Below, piece after piece: positions 9,685 to 19,652 of a DNA stretch of 64,000 bases; positions within the stretch are counted from its first letter, which is position 1, and each line of letters begins with the position of its first letter. The translations under genes were made by a program, and so were the position numbers. Source of the DNA: Myxococcota bacterium (GTDB lineage Bacteria; Myxococcota_A; UBA796; JAFGLY01); assembly GCA_024276675.1 (NCBI GenBank), contig JAJRWT010000056.1:1-64000 (forward strand). The letters run 5' to 3'. The notes under the pieces are model-generated. The model was not told where the DNA came from, did not search any database, and saw nothing but the letters and a program-made list of their open reading frames with translations.

Positions 9685-9984
9685 TGTGTTCACCTTTTTC
9701 AAGAATTCCTGAACACAGCATACCACTGGTTACACGTCTCCCGAGACATTGCAAGTCGAGTTTCTGCACCTGGGGGCTTCCCGACCCGCCACGGAATCAA
9801 CTCCACACGGGGAACCCAGCCCCAGTCTGGCGTACCGCGATCAAGAACATTCATTCCAACGGGCAAATCCGCCGGAATCCGTTCGACCCGGCACGTCGCG
9901 CAGCGCCCTGGGGCCGAGGAGCCGTCGAGAAAACTCGGGCCTGCGGTCGGTGGTGGGCAACGGCGGGTAGCAGGCTCATGGCCC
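9685..9984. other. Intergenic region containing a dispersed repeat copy
   Basis: No gene is supported between the symporter's 3' end (9985) and the regulator's start (9684). At 9918-9939 lies GGAGCCGTCGAGAAAACTCG followed by GG, which matches 20 of 22 bases of the sequence at 5881-5902; its first 15 bases resemble 13826-13840. The first 60 nt upstream of 9684 should hold the regulator's promoter, but no clear box was assigned. Confidence 0.45.
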
Positions 9985-11370
9985 CTACCGGTTCGCGAAG
10001 TACCTGCGGGTCTCTGCCACCACCACTCCGGAAAGCAGGATCAAGCCCACCAGGTTGGGGAAGGCCATCAGCCCGTTCATGCAGTCGGAGAGGTTCCAGA
10101 CCAGGTCCAGGTGGGCCACGGCTCCCACGGCCACCAGCACTACGAAGACCACCCGGTACGGCACAACGGCGCGTTCCCCCAGCAGGAATTCAAGCGACTT
10201 TTCGCCGTAGTAGCACCAGCCAAGGATTGTGGAGTAGGCGAAGAGCAGCAAGCCCAGGGTGACCACGAGCCCACCCAGCGAGTAGGTCTGGCCAGCCACC
10301 TGGACGGTCCAGGGGATGCCCTGGGTGAAGGCCTGGAGGGTAAGTGGGGAGCCGCTTTCGCCACTCTGCCATGAGCCGGTGACCACGATGGCGAGGCCCG
10401 TGAGGGAGCAGACCACGATGGTGTCGATGAAGGTCTGGGTCATGGAGACCAGGGCCTGGGAGACAGGATCGCTGGTCTGGGCCGCCGCCGCCGCTATGGG
10501 CGAGGAGCCCAGGCCCGACTCGTTGGAGAAGACTCCCCTGGCGACTCCGAAGCGCAGCGCCTGTTTCACCATGGCACCGGCGAAACCGCCGACAGCCGCC
10601 GTGGGCGTGAACGCGTACTTGAAGACCAGCCACAGCGCAGCCGGGATCTCGCTCCAGTGGAGCACCAGCAGCACGATGGCGCCGAGCATGTACATCACGA
10701 TCATCAACGGTACCAGGACCCCGGTTACCCTACCGATGCCCTTGATCCCGAACAACACCACGAGGCCGGTGAATGCAGCCATGACGATGCCCGTGACGAG
10801 GGGTGGCACCGCGAAGGTGGTGGCCATGGCGTCGGCCACCGAGTTGCTCTGGACCATGTTGCCGATACCAAAGGCAGCCAGGGCCGCGAAGAGCGCAAAC
10901 AGGAAGCCCAACCACGGCCAACCGACGCCGTCACGCAGGTAGTACATGGGACCGCCGGCCATCTGGCCCCGGTGGCTCTTGACCCTGTACTTCACGGCCA
11001 GGACAGCTTCGGCGTACTTGGTCGCCATGCCGAAAAACCCGGTCACCCACATCCAGAACAGCGCTCCGGGTCCTCCGGCCGCGATGGCGGTGGCGACGCC
11101 GGCGATGTTTCCGGTTCCCACCGTCGCGGCCAGCGCGGTCATGAGCGCCTGAAAGTGCGAGATGTCGCCTTCGGCACCCTTTTCGCGACGCACGATGAGC
11201 GCCAGGTACAGGGCGTGACCCAGCCCCCGGAGCTGTACGGCCCCCAGAACCACTGTGAGGTAGATGCCGGTACCTACCAGCAGGATCAACATGGGCGCGC
11301 CCCAGATCCAGCCCGACAGGCCGGACAGGGCCGACTCCAGCGAGGACAGAAGACCTTGCCCCGTTTCCAT
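9985..11370 (-). CDS. Alanine/glycine:cation symporter (AGCS family)
   Basis: The 461-residue inner-membrane protein takes up alanine or glycine with Na+ (or H+). Signature stretches are [74 protein letters not shown] and [19 protein letters not shown]. About eleven hydrophobic helices are visible. The start at 11370 has GGAG 6 nt upstream; an upstream extension is arginine- and proline-rich and unlikely to be translated. It stands alone on the minus strand between the regulator and a divergent DUF362 gene. Substrate choice within the family cannot be read from sequence. Confidence 0.95.
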   Translation of the reverse strand: METGQGLLSSLESALSGLSGWIWGAPMLILLVGTGIYLTVVLGAVQLRGLGHALYLALIVRREKGAEGDISHFQALMTALAATVGTGNIAGVATAIAAGGPGALFWMWVTGFFGMATKYAEAVLAVKYRVKSHRGQMAGGPMYYLRDGVGWPWLGFLFALFAALAAFGIGNMVQSNSVADAMATTFAVPPLVTGIVMAAFTGLVVLFGIKGIGRVTGVLVPLMIVMYMLGAIVLLVLHWSEIPAALWLVFKYAFTPTAAVGGFAGAMVKQALRFGVARGVFSNESGLGSSPIAAAAAQTSDPVSQALVSMTQTFIDTIVVCSLTGLAIVVTGSWQSGESGSPLTLQAFTQGIPWTVQVAGQTYSLGGLVVTLGLLLFAYSTILGWCYYGEKSLEFLLGERAVVPYRVVFVVLVAVGAVAHLDLVWNLSDCMNGLMAFPNLVGLILLSGVVVAETRRYFANR

Positions 11371-11641
11371 CGTGCTCTCCGTGCGGGTGAACGTCAGCCG
11401 TTGTCGCAGGTATTTGTCACAGATATCCCGTCTCGCCCGGTCGCGGTGTCCGCAGATTCCAATCCCCCCACCTGTAGTCCGGGTAGCAGCAAAACATGGG
11501 GGGGGGCTGGGGAGGCTGGCGCCTCGGGGCGCCGGGGGCTCCATCGCGGCCCAGCGAAATCACGGATGCTTGCCGTTGGGCCAGCCGTCGTTGTAAAGGA
11601 GCCACACAGCGTTCACTCCCACCAACCCACGGAGACCGGAC

Positions 11642-12838
11642 ATGCACCCGATAGTGGTCCTGGAAAACTGTGAGTCGTACGACCCCTCCCAACTGGACTC
11701 GGCAATTGAACACCTGCTGGGCAACCTACCCACCTGGAAGGAACTGTTTTCAGGAAAATCCACGGTGCTGCTAAAACCCAACCTGCTCACGGCCAACCCT
11801 CCCGCAGCGGCGGTCAACACCCACCCCGCCTTCGTGGCAGCGGTTGCCAGGGTCGTTCGCAAGCAACACTCCGGCCGCCTGCTGCTGGGCGACGGCCCCG
11901 CAATAGGCACCACCCACTCCGTGGCCCGCAAGCTGGGCCTGCCGGAAGCCCTGGCTGGCCTGGACGTGGAGATGGTGGATTTCAAGGAAACAACCCCTGT
12001 TGCCGGGCAGGGCGATTTCGGCCCCATGGACCTGGCGCGCCCGCTCATGGAGGCCGACCTGGTCATCAACCTCCCCAAGGTAAAAACCCACGCCCAGATG
12101 GGCCTCACGCTGGGCGTGAAAAACCTCTACGGGGCCGTCATCGGACTGGAGAAGTCCCAGCGCCACCTGACCGCCGGGCGTGATCGTCGGGCTTTCGCCG
12201 AACTGATCCTGGAGATCTGCCTGCGGGTCTCCCCCGGGCTCACCATAGCCGACGGAGGGGTGGGCATGTAGGGGAACGGCCCTTCCAACGGCAAGCCCCG
12301 GCAACTGGGCCTGCTGGCGGCATCCACCGACGTGGTGGCCCTGGATCGCGTGCTCACGAAGGTGTTGGGGTTCTCGCCAGACGACGTCCCCATCCTGGGC
12401 CGGGCCCGGGCCCGCGGCCTGGAAGGCGCTTCGCTGGAATCCATCAAGGTACTGGGCAGCCCAACGGAGTCCCTGCTGGTGAAGGACTGGTCCCCCGCCG
12501 GCCCCATGGACACCGAAGCGATAGTCGTACCCGGCTTCCTGGTCAGACCGCTGCGGGAACAACTGGTGCCCAGGCCGGTCTTCGACCACGCCCGCTGCAC
12601 CCGTTGCGGTACCTGCATAGAGCACTGCGCCCCCCACGCCATCAAGCTGCGCCCCCGCGGTCGCCAGGATCCAGGGCCCCGCAACAACCGCCTGGCCATC
12701 TCGTTGGACCTGGGCGCGTGCATCCGCTGCTTCTGTTGCCAGGAGGTCTGCCCGGAAGGAGCCGTGGGAGTGGGCGAAGGTACGCTGCTGCGCCTGCTCC
12801 GGGCCTCGAGACTGCTGGGAAGGCGGCGGGCCCGCTGA
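11642..12838 (+). pseudogene. DUF362 ferredoxin-type protein interrupted by an in-frame TAG
   Basis: The intact frame would encode 398 residues. The DUF362 domain carries LLKPNLLTANPP, NTHPAFVAAV, LINLPKVKTHAQMGLTLGVK and LTIADGGVGM. The C-terminal bis-[4Fe-4S] ferredoxin domain carries CTRCGTCIEHCAPHAI and CIRCFCCQEVCPEGAV. A TAG at 12269-12271 splits it. The frame continues without shift as GNGPSNGKPRQLGLLAASTD, where relatives usually read GxxGMEGNGP, so a single GAG-to-TAG change accounts for the break. Both halves otherwise look unspoiled. GGAG precedes the ATG by 7 nt. The function of DUF362 proteins is unclear; they are thought to be electron-transfer proteins. A recent nonsense mutation or a sequence error are the main explanations. 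Confidence 0.85.
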
Positions 12839-12942
12839 ACCAGACATCCGGCTCCGGAAAGGCGCATTTCTGGCTCCCTGCCGCCTTGCCCTGCGAGCCC
12901 CCGGGCTTCACCGGACCACCGTGGCTGCCCTGGGGCAGAGCA

Positions 12943-13758
12943 TCAGGGCAGGGACTCGCCGCAGAGATCCTCGGTGTTGTCGTCCCAGTCGGACATGTTG
13001 CCCAGCATGATTCGCTGGACGATCTCGTCGTCGGTGGTGAAACCAGAGCCGTAGTCGCCCTGGCGCCAGAGCCCGTAGGCGTGGAGCAGGTCTCCGGGGG
13101 AGCGCTCCCAGAAGATCTCGATCTGGTAGTCCTGGTCCATGGACTTGCTGCTGCCATCCTCGAAGGCGGCGGGTCGAGGCATGTAGACCCGGGACATGAT
13201 GGCCGGGAGGTGGCTGCTCTCTTCGTCGGCGGGCAGGTAGCGCAGGCCCCCCACGATGTGGGCGTCGTAGGAGGAGCCCAGTATGCTGGCGGAGTAATCC
13301 ACTTCCCAGGAGAGAAAATCCGTGTTCCTGGCAAGGTAGTCTTCCAGGGACGAGGTGTAGCTTCGCTCATAGGAGTCGTAGACGCCTTCGTAGAGCTGAT
13401 CCTGGTCGAGCTGGTAGAGGATGGTTTCCAGGTGGTCCATCTCGCAGGCCAGGGATCGCACCATGTAGAGGCCCTGGGCCAGGGCCGTCTCCACGCCATC
13501 CACCCCGACGAGAGCGGCTTCGTCAACGCCCAGGTCCGACAAGCTCCCGTCCAGTACCTGCTCCAGGTCCGGACCTCCCACGGCCTGGTAGAGGTTGTCG
13601 ATTGCCTCGCCCAACTGCTGTTCCTGCCCATCTTCGTACCAGGTCCAGAAATAGTGGAACAGGTCGTCCAATTCCGTGGGAGCCGGGTCCACGCCCTTGC
13701 ACGACAGGGCCAGCAGCGACGACGCCACGAGCATGACGCTGTTCTTGGTGGAGGGCAT
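12943..13758 (-). CDS. Predicted lipoprotein of unknown function
   Basis: The 271-residue product starts MPSTKNSVMLVASSLLALSC, a lipoprotein signal with lipobox LALS|C (Cys at residue 20). The mature part is acidic and rich in Tyr and Trp with no recognised domain. AGGAG lies just before the ATG with only about 3-4 nt spacing. It is transcribed towards the broken DUF362 gene and divergently from the M20 peptidase. Probably a species-group-specific envelope lipoprotein. Confidence 0.75.
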   Translation of the reverse strand: MPSTKNSVMLVASSLLALSCKGVDPAPTELDDLFHYFWTWYEDGQEQQLGEAIDNLYQAVGGPDLEQVLDGSLSDLGVDEAALVGVDGVETALAQGLYMVRSLACEMDHLETILYQLDQDQLYEGVYDSYERSYTSSLEDYLARNTDFLSWEVDYSASILGSSYDAHIVGGLRYLPADEESSHLPAIMSRVYMPRPAAFEDGSSKSMDQDYQIEIFWERSPGDLLHAYGLWRQGDYGSGFTTDDEIVQRIMLGNMSDWDDNTEDLCGESLP

Positions 13759-13826
13759 GATCTCCTCGTCGATGCCAGGGGGAATATCCTGGCCGGGTAT
13801 ATCACTCCCTGTGAGGCTCGACCCTG

Positions 13827-13865
13827 GAGCCGTCGGGAAAAATACCGCCCCGAGGCTGACGGCTC
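13827..13865. repeat. Inverted repeat with dispersed GGAGCCGTCG arm
   Basis: GAGCCGTC (13827-13834) and GACGGCTC (13858-13865) form a perfect 8-bp stem. The left arm with its flank, GGAGCCGTCGGGAAA (13826-13840), is the same as at 5881 and nearly the same as at 9918. It lies between divergent genes, so it is not a terminator here. A short repetitive palindrome is the simplest reading. Confidence 0.5.
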
Positions 13866-13991
13866 ATGCCGTAGCGCGGGGCGCCGGGTACATCGAGAAC
13901 ATGAAGGACCTACACTCCTGGACCGATTGCCATGGCCCCGAAGGCAGGGCTCGGCCGCCTTAAGACCCCCTGACTGGATACATTGCCCCAC

Positions 13992-15674
13992 ATGATGATG
14001 AACCTTCTCCTTTTCGCCCTGATTTCAGCGGAGCCAGGCATGTCCGGCGCTCTCCTCCAGGAACCCCCTCCCTCCCAGGTCCTTGACACGGTGGACTGGA
14101 GCCAGGCCGGCGACGAGGCCGCCGGGCTCCTGTCCGAATACCTCCGGGTGGACACCTTCAACCCCCCGGGCAACGAAACCCGCGGCGCCGAGTTCCTGGC
14201 CGCCGTACTGGCATCCCAGGGAATACCCTCCAGCATCTCGGAGTACGCACCGGGCCGGGGCAGCCTGATGGCACGCCTGCCAGGCAACGGGCAGGAACCG
14301 CCCCTCTGCCTGCTCTCCCACATCGACGTGGTGCCGGCGGAATCCGGCGGCTGGCCCGCCCACAAAGGCCCACTCTCCGGCACAATAGACGACGAAGGCC
14401 TCATATGGGGCCGCGGCGCCCTGGACATGAAGAGCATGGGCGCCATCGAGACCATGACCATGCTCCTGGCGGCACGGGAGAAGATCCCCTTGAAGCGCGA
14501 CCTGGTGCTCCTGGCAGTGGCCGACGAAGAGGTCTCCAACGCCGGCATGAAGCACATCATACGGGAGCACTGGGACCAGATCGGCTGCTCCCATGTCATC
14601 AACGAGGGCGGCCTGGGCATCAGGGATCTCTTCTTCGAAGACCAGACCTTCTACGCCATCTCGGTGGGGGAAAAGGGCGTCCTGTGGGTCCGCATGATCG
14701 CGAGCGGAGAGCCGGGCCACGGTTCCACCCCCATCCCGGGCCAGGCCACCGAGCGGCTCATCGCCGCCGTCAACAAGCTACAAAAGCGCAGGGCCCGCCC
14801 CCATTTCCTGCCGTCCATGCTGGAGTCGCTCCGGCAGGCCGGCATCCACCACGGGGGTATCCCCGGTGCCGTGCTGCGCAGCCCCGCCCTGGTCCGTCTG
14901 CTGCTCCGAGGCCGCCTCATGGCCGATCCGCTCACCAGGGCTGCCGTCACCAACACGGTGAACGTCACCGGCTTCGGCGGTGCCGCGGAGCCCAACGTGG
15001 TGGGAGGCGAGGCCTGGGCCAACCTGGACTGCCGCCTGCTTCCAGGTACCAGGCCCCAGGACATGCTGGACGAGTTGAAGGCCACGGTAGACGACCCCAA
15101 CGTGCGCTTCCAGGTCATCCAGTCCCACGAGGCAGCCCAGAGCCCCCGGGACGACCCGCTCTACCAGGCCCTGGCCCGCAACGTTGTGCAGGGCCAGCCC
15201 CGGGCGGTGGCGGGGCCCGTGATCTCCGTGGGCTTCACCGACTCCATCCTCCTGCGCCCCCTCGGTGTACACGCCTACGGACTGGAACCCTTCGCGGTCA
15301 CGCGGGAAGAAGCGGCCACCATGCACGGCAACGACGAACGCATCTCCACCGCCAACATCACCCGAGGCCTCCAGGTGCTGTACAGGACCGTACTGGACGT
15401 GGCCGCCGACCCGAAGGGCCAATGGCTCCCGCCCAAAGGCGTGCCCGCTTCCCCGCCCCCGGCACACGAACGCGCCGCCACGCCCGCCACGCCGGAAGGC
15501 GCCGACACGCCCGCCACGCCGGAAGGCGCCGACACGCCGGAAGGCGCCGCCACGCCCGCCACGCCCGAAGCAGCCGACACGCCCGCCACGCCGGAAGGCG
15601 CCGACACGCCCAGCCCGCCGCCAGCCTCCTCGGGGGCGGAGCAGCCCCAAGAGCCCTCCCCCAGAGAGCAGTGA
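13992..15674 (+). CDS. M20-family metallopeptidase (carboxypeptidase-like), probably exported
   Basis: The protein of about 560 residues starts with a hydrophobic segment (MMMNLLLFALISA), so export is likely. It shows the M20 di-zinc site: SHIDVVP (His about 110), GRGALDMKS (bridging Asp), ADEEVSNAG (catalytic Glu and metal Glu) and a C-terminal THMG-like MHGNDERIS. The dimerisation lid lies between (GHGSTPIPG, NTVNVTGFGG). This resembles carboxypeptidase-S / N-acyl-amino-acid hydrolase members. The last 60-70 residues are a Pro/Thr/Ala/Glu repeat tail, unusual for the family. Three ATGs start at 13992 with no strong ribosome-binding site, so the start is uncertain by a few codons. The substrate is unknown. 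Confidence 0.85.
   Translation: MMMNLLLFALISAEPGMSGALLQEPPPSQVLDTVDWSQAGDEAAGLLSEYLRVDTFNPPGNETRGAEFLAAVLASQGIPSSISEYAPGRGSLMARLPGNGQEPPLCLLSHIDVVPAESGGWPAHKGPLSGTIDDEGLIWGRGALDMKSMGAIETMTMLLAAREKIPLKRDLVLLAVADEEVSNAGMKHIIREHWDQIGCSHVINEGGLGIRDLFFEDQTFYAISVGEKGVLWVRMIASGEPGHGSTPIPGQATERLIAAVNKLQKRRARPHFLPSMLESLRQAGIHHGGIPGAVLRSPALVRLLLRGRLMADPLTRAAVTNTVNVTGFGGAAEPNVVGGEAWANLDCRLLPGTRPQDMLDELKATVDDPNVRFQVIQSHEAAQSPRDDPLYQALARNVVQGQPRAVAGPVISVGFTDSILLRPLGVHAYGLEPFAVTREEAATMHGNDERISTANITRGLQVLYRTVLDVAADPKGQWLPPKGVPASPPPAHERAATPATPEGADTPATPEGADTPEGAATPATPEAADTPATPEGADTPSPPPASSGAEQPQEPSPREQ
15474..15610 (+). repeat. 27-bp coding minisatellite in the M20 peptidase tail
   Basis: The unit GACACGCCCGCCACGCCGGA + AGGCGCC (27 bp) encodes DTPATPEGA. 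It recurs about four to five times, with one shortened copy (DTPEGA) and one variant (EAADTPATPEGA). The in-frame period suggests a linker whose length may vary between strains. Confidence 0.85.
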
Positions 15675-15824
15675 CCAGCCACGCAACCACCCGTTCCGAT
15701 GACCCTGGTCACCGCGACACGAGCTGTTCTTGACAGGTCAGCTCGCGTGGTCTATCGCTCCGTTATCGACCAGGCGGTCGAAATACGACGCTTTGGTCCA
15801 AAACAGCGCCCCTGGGGAGTCGGC

Positions 15825-16478
15825 ATGGGTATTTCGGAGAGACGGGAGAGGGAACGCCGCCAGCGGCGGCGGCTCATACTCCAGGCGGCCACCGCCGTCT
15901 TCGCCGAGAGCGGGTTGGCGGGGGCCTCCATGGACGCCATCGCTCGTCGGGCCGAGCTGGGAAAGGCCACCATCTACTACTACTTCTCCACCAAGGAGCA
16001 ACTGTACTCCCAGGTTGTGGAAGCGGGCACGGAGGCCTTCTTCTCCTCGCTCTCCCGCACGGGGAGGCAGCCCGCGGGGCTGGACGAGGCCGTGGAGGAC
16101 CTGTTGCGCTCATTCGTGGCCTTCTGCCGCCAGAACCCGGAGCTGCTGCGCGTCATCGCCCCCTTCCTCATCCACATCCCCTGCTCTGTCCTGGGGACGG
16201 GAACGGCCCGGGTCCCTCCCCCGCCCTGGAACGTGGTCCACCCCCGCATCCCCCGGGCCCACAGCCAGTACCTGGAGCGGCTCCGATCCTTGCTGCCCCA
16301 CAGCCCATGGGTGGACCGGCACCAGGAACTCCTGGCCTTCCTGGCCGACATTTTCCTGGTCCTGGGCCACCGGGCCCTGGCCGACCAGGACGACGAGCTG
16401 CAATGGCGAATCCAGTTCTACATGAACGTCGTCCGCAATCCTCCCCCGAAAATCCCGGGAGCCGAGCTGAAACGATGA
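15825..16478 (+). CDS. TetR-family transcriptional regulator
   Basis: The 217-residue protein has a TetR DNA-binding domain at its N-terminus: RRLILQAATAVFAESGLAGA, then SMDAIARRAELGKATIYYYF and STKEQLY. This is the classic helix-turn-helix ending in YYYF. The C-terminal ligand/dimerisation domain includes FCRQNPELLRVIAPFLIH. GGGAG lies 6 nt before the ATG at 15825; the longer upstream frame lacks a site. Its TGA overlaps the ATG of the RND gene (ATGA at 16475-16478), so the two are translationally coupled. By analogy with other TetR-RND pairs it likely represses this operon, with an unknown inducer. Confidence 0.92.
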   Translation: MGISERRERERRQRRRLILQAATAVFAESGLAGASMDAIARRAELGKATIYYYFSTKEQLYSQVVEAGTEAFFSSLSRTGRQPAGLDEAVEDLLRSFVAFCRQNPELLRVIAPFLIHIPCSVLGTGTARVPPPPWNVVHPRIPRAHSQYLERLRSLLPHSPWVDRHQELLAFLADIFLVLGHRALADQDDELQWRIQFYMNVVRNPPPKIPGAELKR

Positions 16479-19400
16479 AGTGGCTCACCGACGCATCCAT
16501 CCGCCACCCTCGCCTCACCCTGCTGCTGGTGCTGCTGAGCACCGTGGCCATGGCGCTGGGGATCCACCGGCTGGAGGTGGACCCGGACGTCCTCCGCGAC
16601 CTGCCCGACGACCTGCCCGCCAAGGCCCTCTACGACAGGGTGGGCGACATGTTTCCCTCCAAGGAGATGCTCTTCATCGGGGTCCGTGCGGGAGACCTGC
16701 GCAGCCCCGAGGCCCTGCGGCAGATCCAGCAGCTCACCCGCGCCCTGGAGCGGCTGCCGGTGGTGCAGCAGGTGCTCTCTCCCACCAACGCCACCGTGGT
16801 CGTGGGCACCGCCCAGGGCATGGAGATCCGCGACGCCGCCGATCCCTTCCCCACCACCCCCTCGGAGGCCGGCGCCTTCTGGGACTTCCTCCAGGAGCAG
16901 GAGAACCTGTCGGGGATGGTGGTGAGCCAGGACGGCAGCGTGGCGGCGATCCTGGTCTTCCTCCAGGCCAGGCTCCAGGGCACCGAGTCCGAGGCGGCGG
17001 GCGAGGTGCTCCAGGTGGTGGAGCGCGAGGGCGGCGACCTGGAGCTGTTCCCCGCGGGCAGGCCGGTGGTCACCTACTACTCCAGCAAGACCATCGGGAA
17101 GGAGACGGGCATGCTCACCAGCGCCGCCCTGGTGCTGATGATCGTGCTGCTGGGCCTGCTGTTCTTCAACCTGAGGGGAGTCTTCCTTCCCGTTGGAGTG
17201 GTTGTGGGCGCGGTGCTGTGGACCATGGGGGGCATGGGCTGGGTGGACCTGGCCATGACCCACTCCACCGAGGCCCTGCCCATCCTGCTCATCGCCATCG
17301 GGGTGGCCGACGGCGTACACATCGTGCAGGCCTTCGTCTCACGCGCCCGGGCCACGGGCAGGAAGCTGGAGTCGGTGCGGGCCACCATGGACGACCTTCG
17401 CCGACCCGTGATCATGACCTCGGTGACCTCGGCGGTGGGCTTCCTGGCGCTCAACACCTCGGGGGTGCGCAGCATCATGATCCTGGGAATGCTCACCTCC
17501 TTTGGCATCATGGTGGCCCTGCTCTTCTCCCTCTCCTTCGTGCCCGCCACCCTCTGCCTCCTTCCCCTTCCCCGCTCCGCCAGGAAGGCTGGCCAGGGAA
17601 GCGCCCGGGCCAGCCTGGGCCGGCTGCAGCGCCTCATGGTGGCATGGGGAGACCTGCTCCTGAAACACCGCCTGGCCGCGTCGCTGCTTCTCCTGGCCCT
17701 CGTGGCCCTCTCCATCACCGGGGCCACCCGTACCCAGGTGGAGACCTCCATCCTGGCCAACTTCCCCGACGACGATCCCATCTCCATTTCCAGCGCCTTC
17801 ATCGACCAGCACTTCTCGGGGGTCACCAACCTCCAGGTGGTGTTCGAGGCCCATGAGCCCGACGCCCTCAAGGACCCGGCCTTCCTCCAGGGTATCCAGG
17901 ACTTCGAGACCTTCGCCCGAGGCCTGGACGGCGTGGGCGGCACATCGTCGGTCCTGCCCATGCTTCGCGCCATGAACCGCGTGCTCCACCAGGGCGACCC
18001 GGCCTGGGACCGCCTTCCCGGGGAGCAGGAAACGGAGCAGGGCTTCGACTACGAGCTGGACGAAAACGGCAACGAGCTGGCGCTGCCCGTGGAGCGGCAG
18101 GTGAGCGGACGCCAGGTCCTGAGCGGCTACTTCTCGCTGCTGGAGATGTCGGGCAAGCCGGGCGACCTGGCCAACTTCGTCACCGACGACTACAGCTCTG
18201 CCAAGGTCACCCTCTTCCTCACCAGCGACCGCAAGAAGGTCCTGGACCGGGTGGTCTCCCAGGTGAGGGACTACCTCGCCAACCACGACACCGGCGCAAG
18301 CGTGGAGATAACCGGCATGGCAGCCCTGATGCTGGCTGTCAACGACCTCATAACCCAGGGCCAGGCACTCTCCATCCTGGTCTCCCTGAGCCTGGTCTTC
18401 CTGGTGACGGCGCTGATGTTCCGCTCGGCGGTGCTGGGGCTGTGCAACGTCGTGCCCCTCTTCGTGGCCCTGTTCTTCAACTTCGGCGTCATGGGCCTGG
18501 CGGGCCTGGACATCAACCTCATGACCATGGGGGTCTCCTCCATGGCCATCGGCGTCGGCGTGGACTTCGCCATCCACTTCGTACACCGCTACCGCGTGGC
18601 CTTCGCCCAGGCGGGCAACCCCCGAGACGCCCTCAGGAACACCATGGCCGAGTCGGGCGTGGCCATCATCATGAACATGGTGGCCGTGGCGGGGGGCTTC
18701 CTCACCCTCCTCCTGGCCACCTTCAAGGGAGTCGTGACCATGGGACTATTGATCAGCCTCATCATGGCCTTCTCGGCCATCGGCGCACTGACCATCCTCC
18801 CCCTCGTCTTCGTGGGCCTGCGCCCCAGGGCCATCGAGGGAGGCACGGGGCGCGGCCCTGGAGCACCGGGCAGAGCCCTTCTCCTGCTCCTGGCCCTGCC
18901 CCTGCTTGCCCCCTCCCCGGCGATGGCCCAGGAGGCCGACGGCAGGGCGGTCATGGAGGCCATCGAGAACCGCAGCTCCTTCCACGACATGGTGGGCAGG
19001 CTCACGCTTACCCTCACCTCCTCCAACGGCGGCACCAAGGAGCGTGTGCTCAAGATGGCCTCGCAGGAGAACCATGAGGGCGAGACCGACATGATCCTGT
19101 ACATGGAATCGCCCGCCGACATGCGGGGCAACGCTTTCCTGCTGCTGGGCCACGCCGACCGCGACGACGAGCGCTATGTCTATATCCCCGCGCTGCACCG
19201 CTCCAACAAGATAGTGGGATCGGGCCGCAAGGGCGCGTTCATGTCCTCGGACTTCACCTACGACGACATCGGCATGCCGGACCTGGACGAGTGGACCTGG
19301 ACCATCACCGGGGAGCAGGAGCTGGACGGCCACCCCTGCCAGGTCATCGAGGCCAGGGCAGCCTCCGACAAGGTGATCCGCGAGACCGGCTACACCAGGG

Positions 19401-19651
19401 TGACCTGGTACATCGACCGGGATCTCCAGACATCCAGGGGAGCCGACTACTATGACAAGCAGGACATCCTGACCAAGAAGCTCCGGGTGAACCAGGTACG
19501 GGAGATCTCGGGCGTACCCTTCGCCACCGACATGAGCATGGTGGACCTGGGCACGGGGCACAGCTCCCGCATGGTCATGAGCGAGCTACGGGTGAACCAG
19601 GGAGTGGAAGGCACCTGGTTCACGAACCGCGCCCTGCAGAACGGGTTTTGA
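16475..19651 (+). CDS. RND/MMPL-type transporter fused to a LolA-like periplasmic domain
   Basis: The 1058-residue protein has an RND-superfamily lipid exporter (MMPL/HpnN-like) in its first ~795 residues. It begins with a membrane helix at 12-32 (LTLLLVLLSTVAMALGIHRL). Two clusters of membrane helices follow, each after a periplasmic loop, with SSMAIGVGVDFAIHFVHRYR in the second. Then comes an internal signal-peptide-like segment, RALLLLLALPLLAPSPAMA|QE (about 799-818). The last ~240 residues resemble 'outer membrane lipoprotein-sorting' LolA-like proteins (DRDDERYVYIPALHR, TWYIDRDL). In many genomes these are two adjacent genes; here one frame runs through with no stop and no in-frame ATG, GTG or TTG at the junction. 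It lies 1 nt from the downstream barrel gene. Likely role: moving lipids between inner and outer membrane. Confidence 0.88.
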   Translation: MKWLTDASIRHPRLTLLLVLLSTVAMALGIHRLEVDPDVLRDLPDDLPAKALYDRVGDMFPSKEMLFIGVRAGDLRSPEALRQIQQLTRALERLPVVQQVLSPTNATVVVGTAQGMEIRDAADPFPTTPSEAGAFWDFLQEQENLSGMVVSQDGSVAAILVFLQARLQGTESEAAGEVLQVVEREGGDLELFPAGRPVVTYYSSKTIGKETGMLTSAALVLMIVLLGLLFFNLRGVFLPVGVVVGAVLWTMGGMGWVDLAMTHSTEALPILLIAIGVADGVHIVQAFVSRARATGRKLESVRATMDDLRRPVIMTSVTSAVGFLALNTSGVRSIMILGMLTSFGIMVALLFSLSFVPATLCLLPLPRSARKAGQGSARASLGRLQRLMVAWGDLLLKHRLAASLLLLALVALSITGATRTQVETSILANFPDDDPISISSAFIDQHFSGVTNLQVVFEAHEPDALKDPAFLQGIQDFETFARGLDGVGGTSSVLPMLRAMNRVLHQGDPAWDRLPGEQETEQGFDYELDENGNELALPVERQVSGRQVLSGYFSLLEMSGKPGDLANFVTDDYSSAKVTLFLTSDRKKVLDRVVSQVRDYLANHDTGASVEITGMAALMLAVNDLITQGQALSILVSLSLVFLVTALMFRSAVLGLCNVVPLFVALFFNFGVMGLAGLDINLMTMGVSSMAIGVGVDFAIHFVHRYRVAFAQAGNPRDALRNTMAESGVAIIMNMVAVAGGFLTLLLATFKGVVTMGLLISLIMAFSAIGALTILPLVFVGLRPRAIEGGTGRGPGAPGRALLLLLALPLLAPSPAMAQEADGRAVMEAIENRSSFHDMVGRLTLTLTSSNGGTKERVLKMASQENHEGETDMILYMESPADMRGNAFLLLGHADRDDERYVYIPALHRSNKIVGSGRKGAFMSSDFTYDDIGMPDLDEWTWTITGEQELDGHPCQVIEARAASDKVIRETGYTRVTWYIDRDLQTSRGADYYDKQDILTKKLRVNQVREISGVPFATDMSMVDLGTGHSSRMVMSELRVNQGVEGTWFTNRALQNGF

Positions 19652-19652
19652 G

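Noticed and set aside
12269..12271. TAG recoding to an amino acid
   Set aside because: glyA, purF, the propeller gene and the lipoprotein gene at 21737 end naturally in TAG, so a genome-wide reassignment is unlikely; local readthrough cannot be excluded.
14778..15686. Long glycine-rich antisense ORF opposite the M20 peptidase
   Set aside because: Its composition mirrors the PT-rich repeat of the sense gene; the sense strand has clear catalytic motifs.
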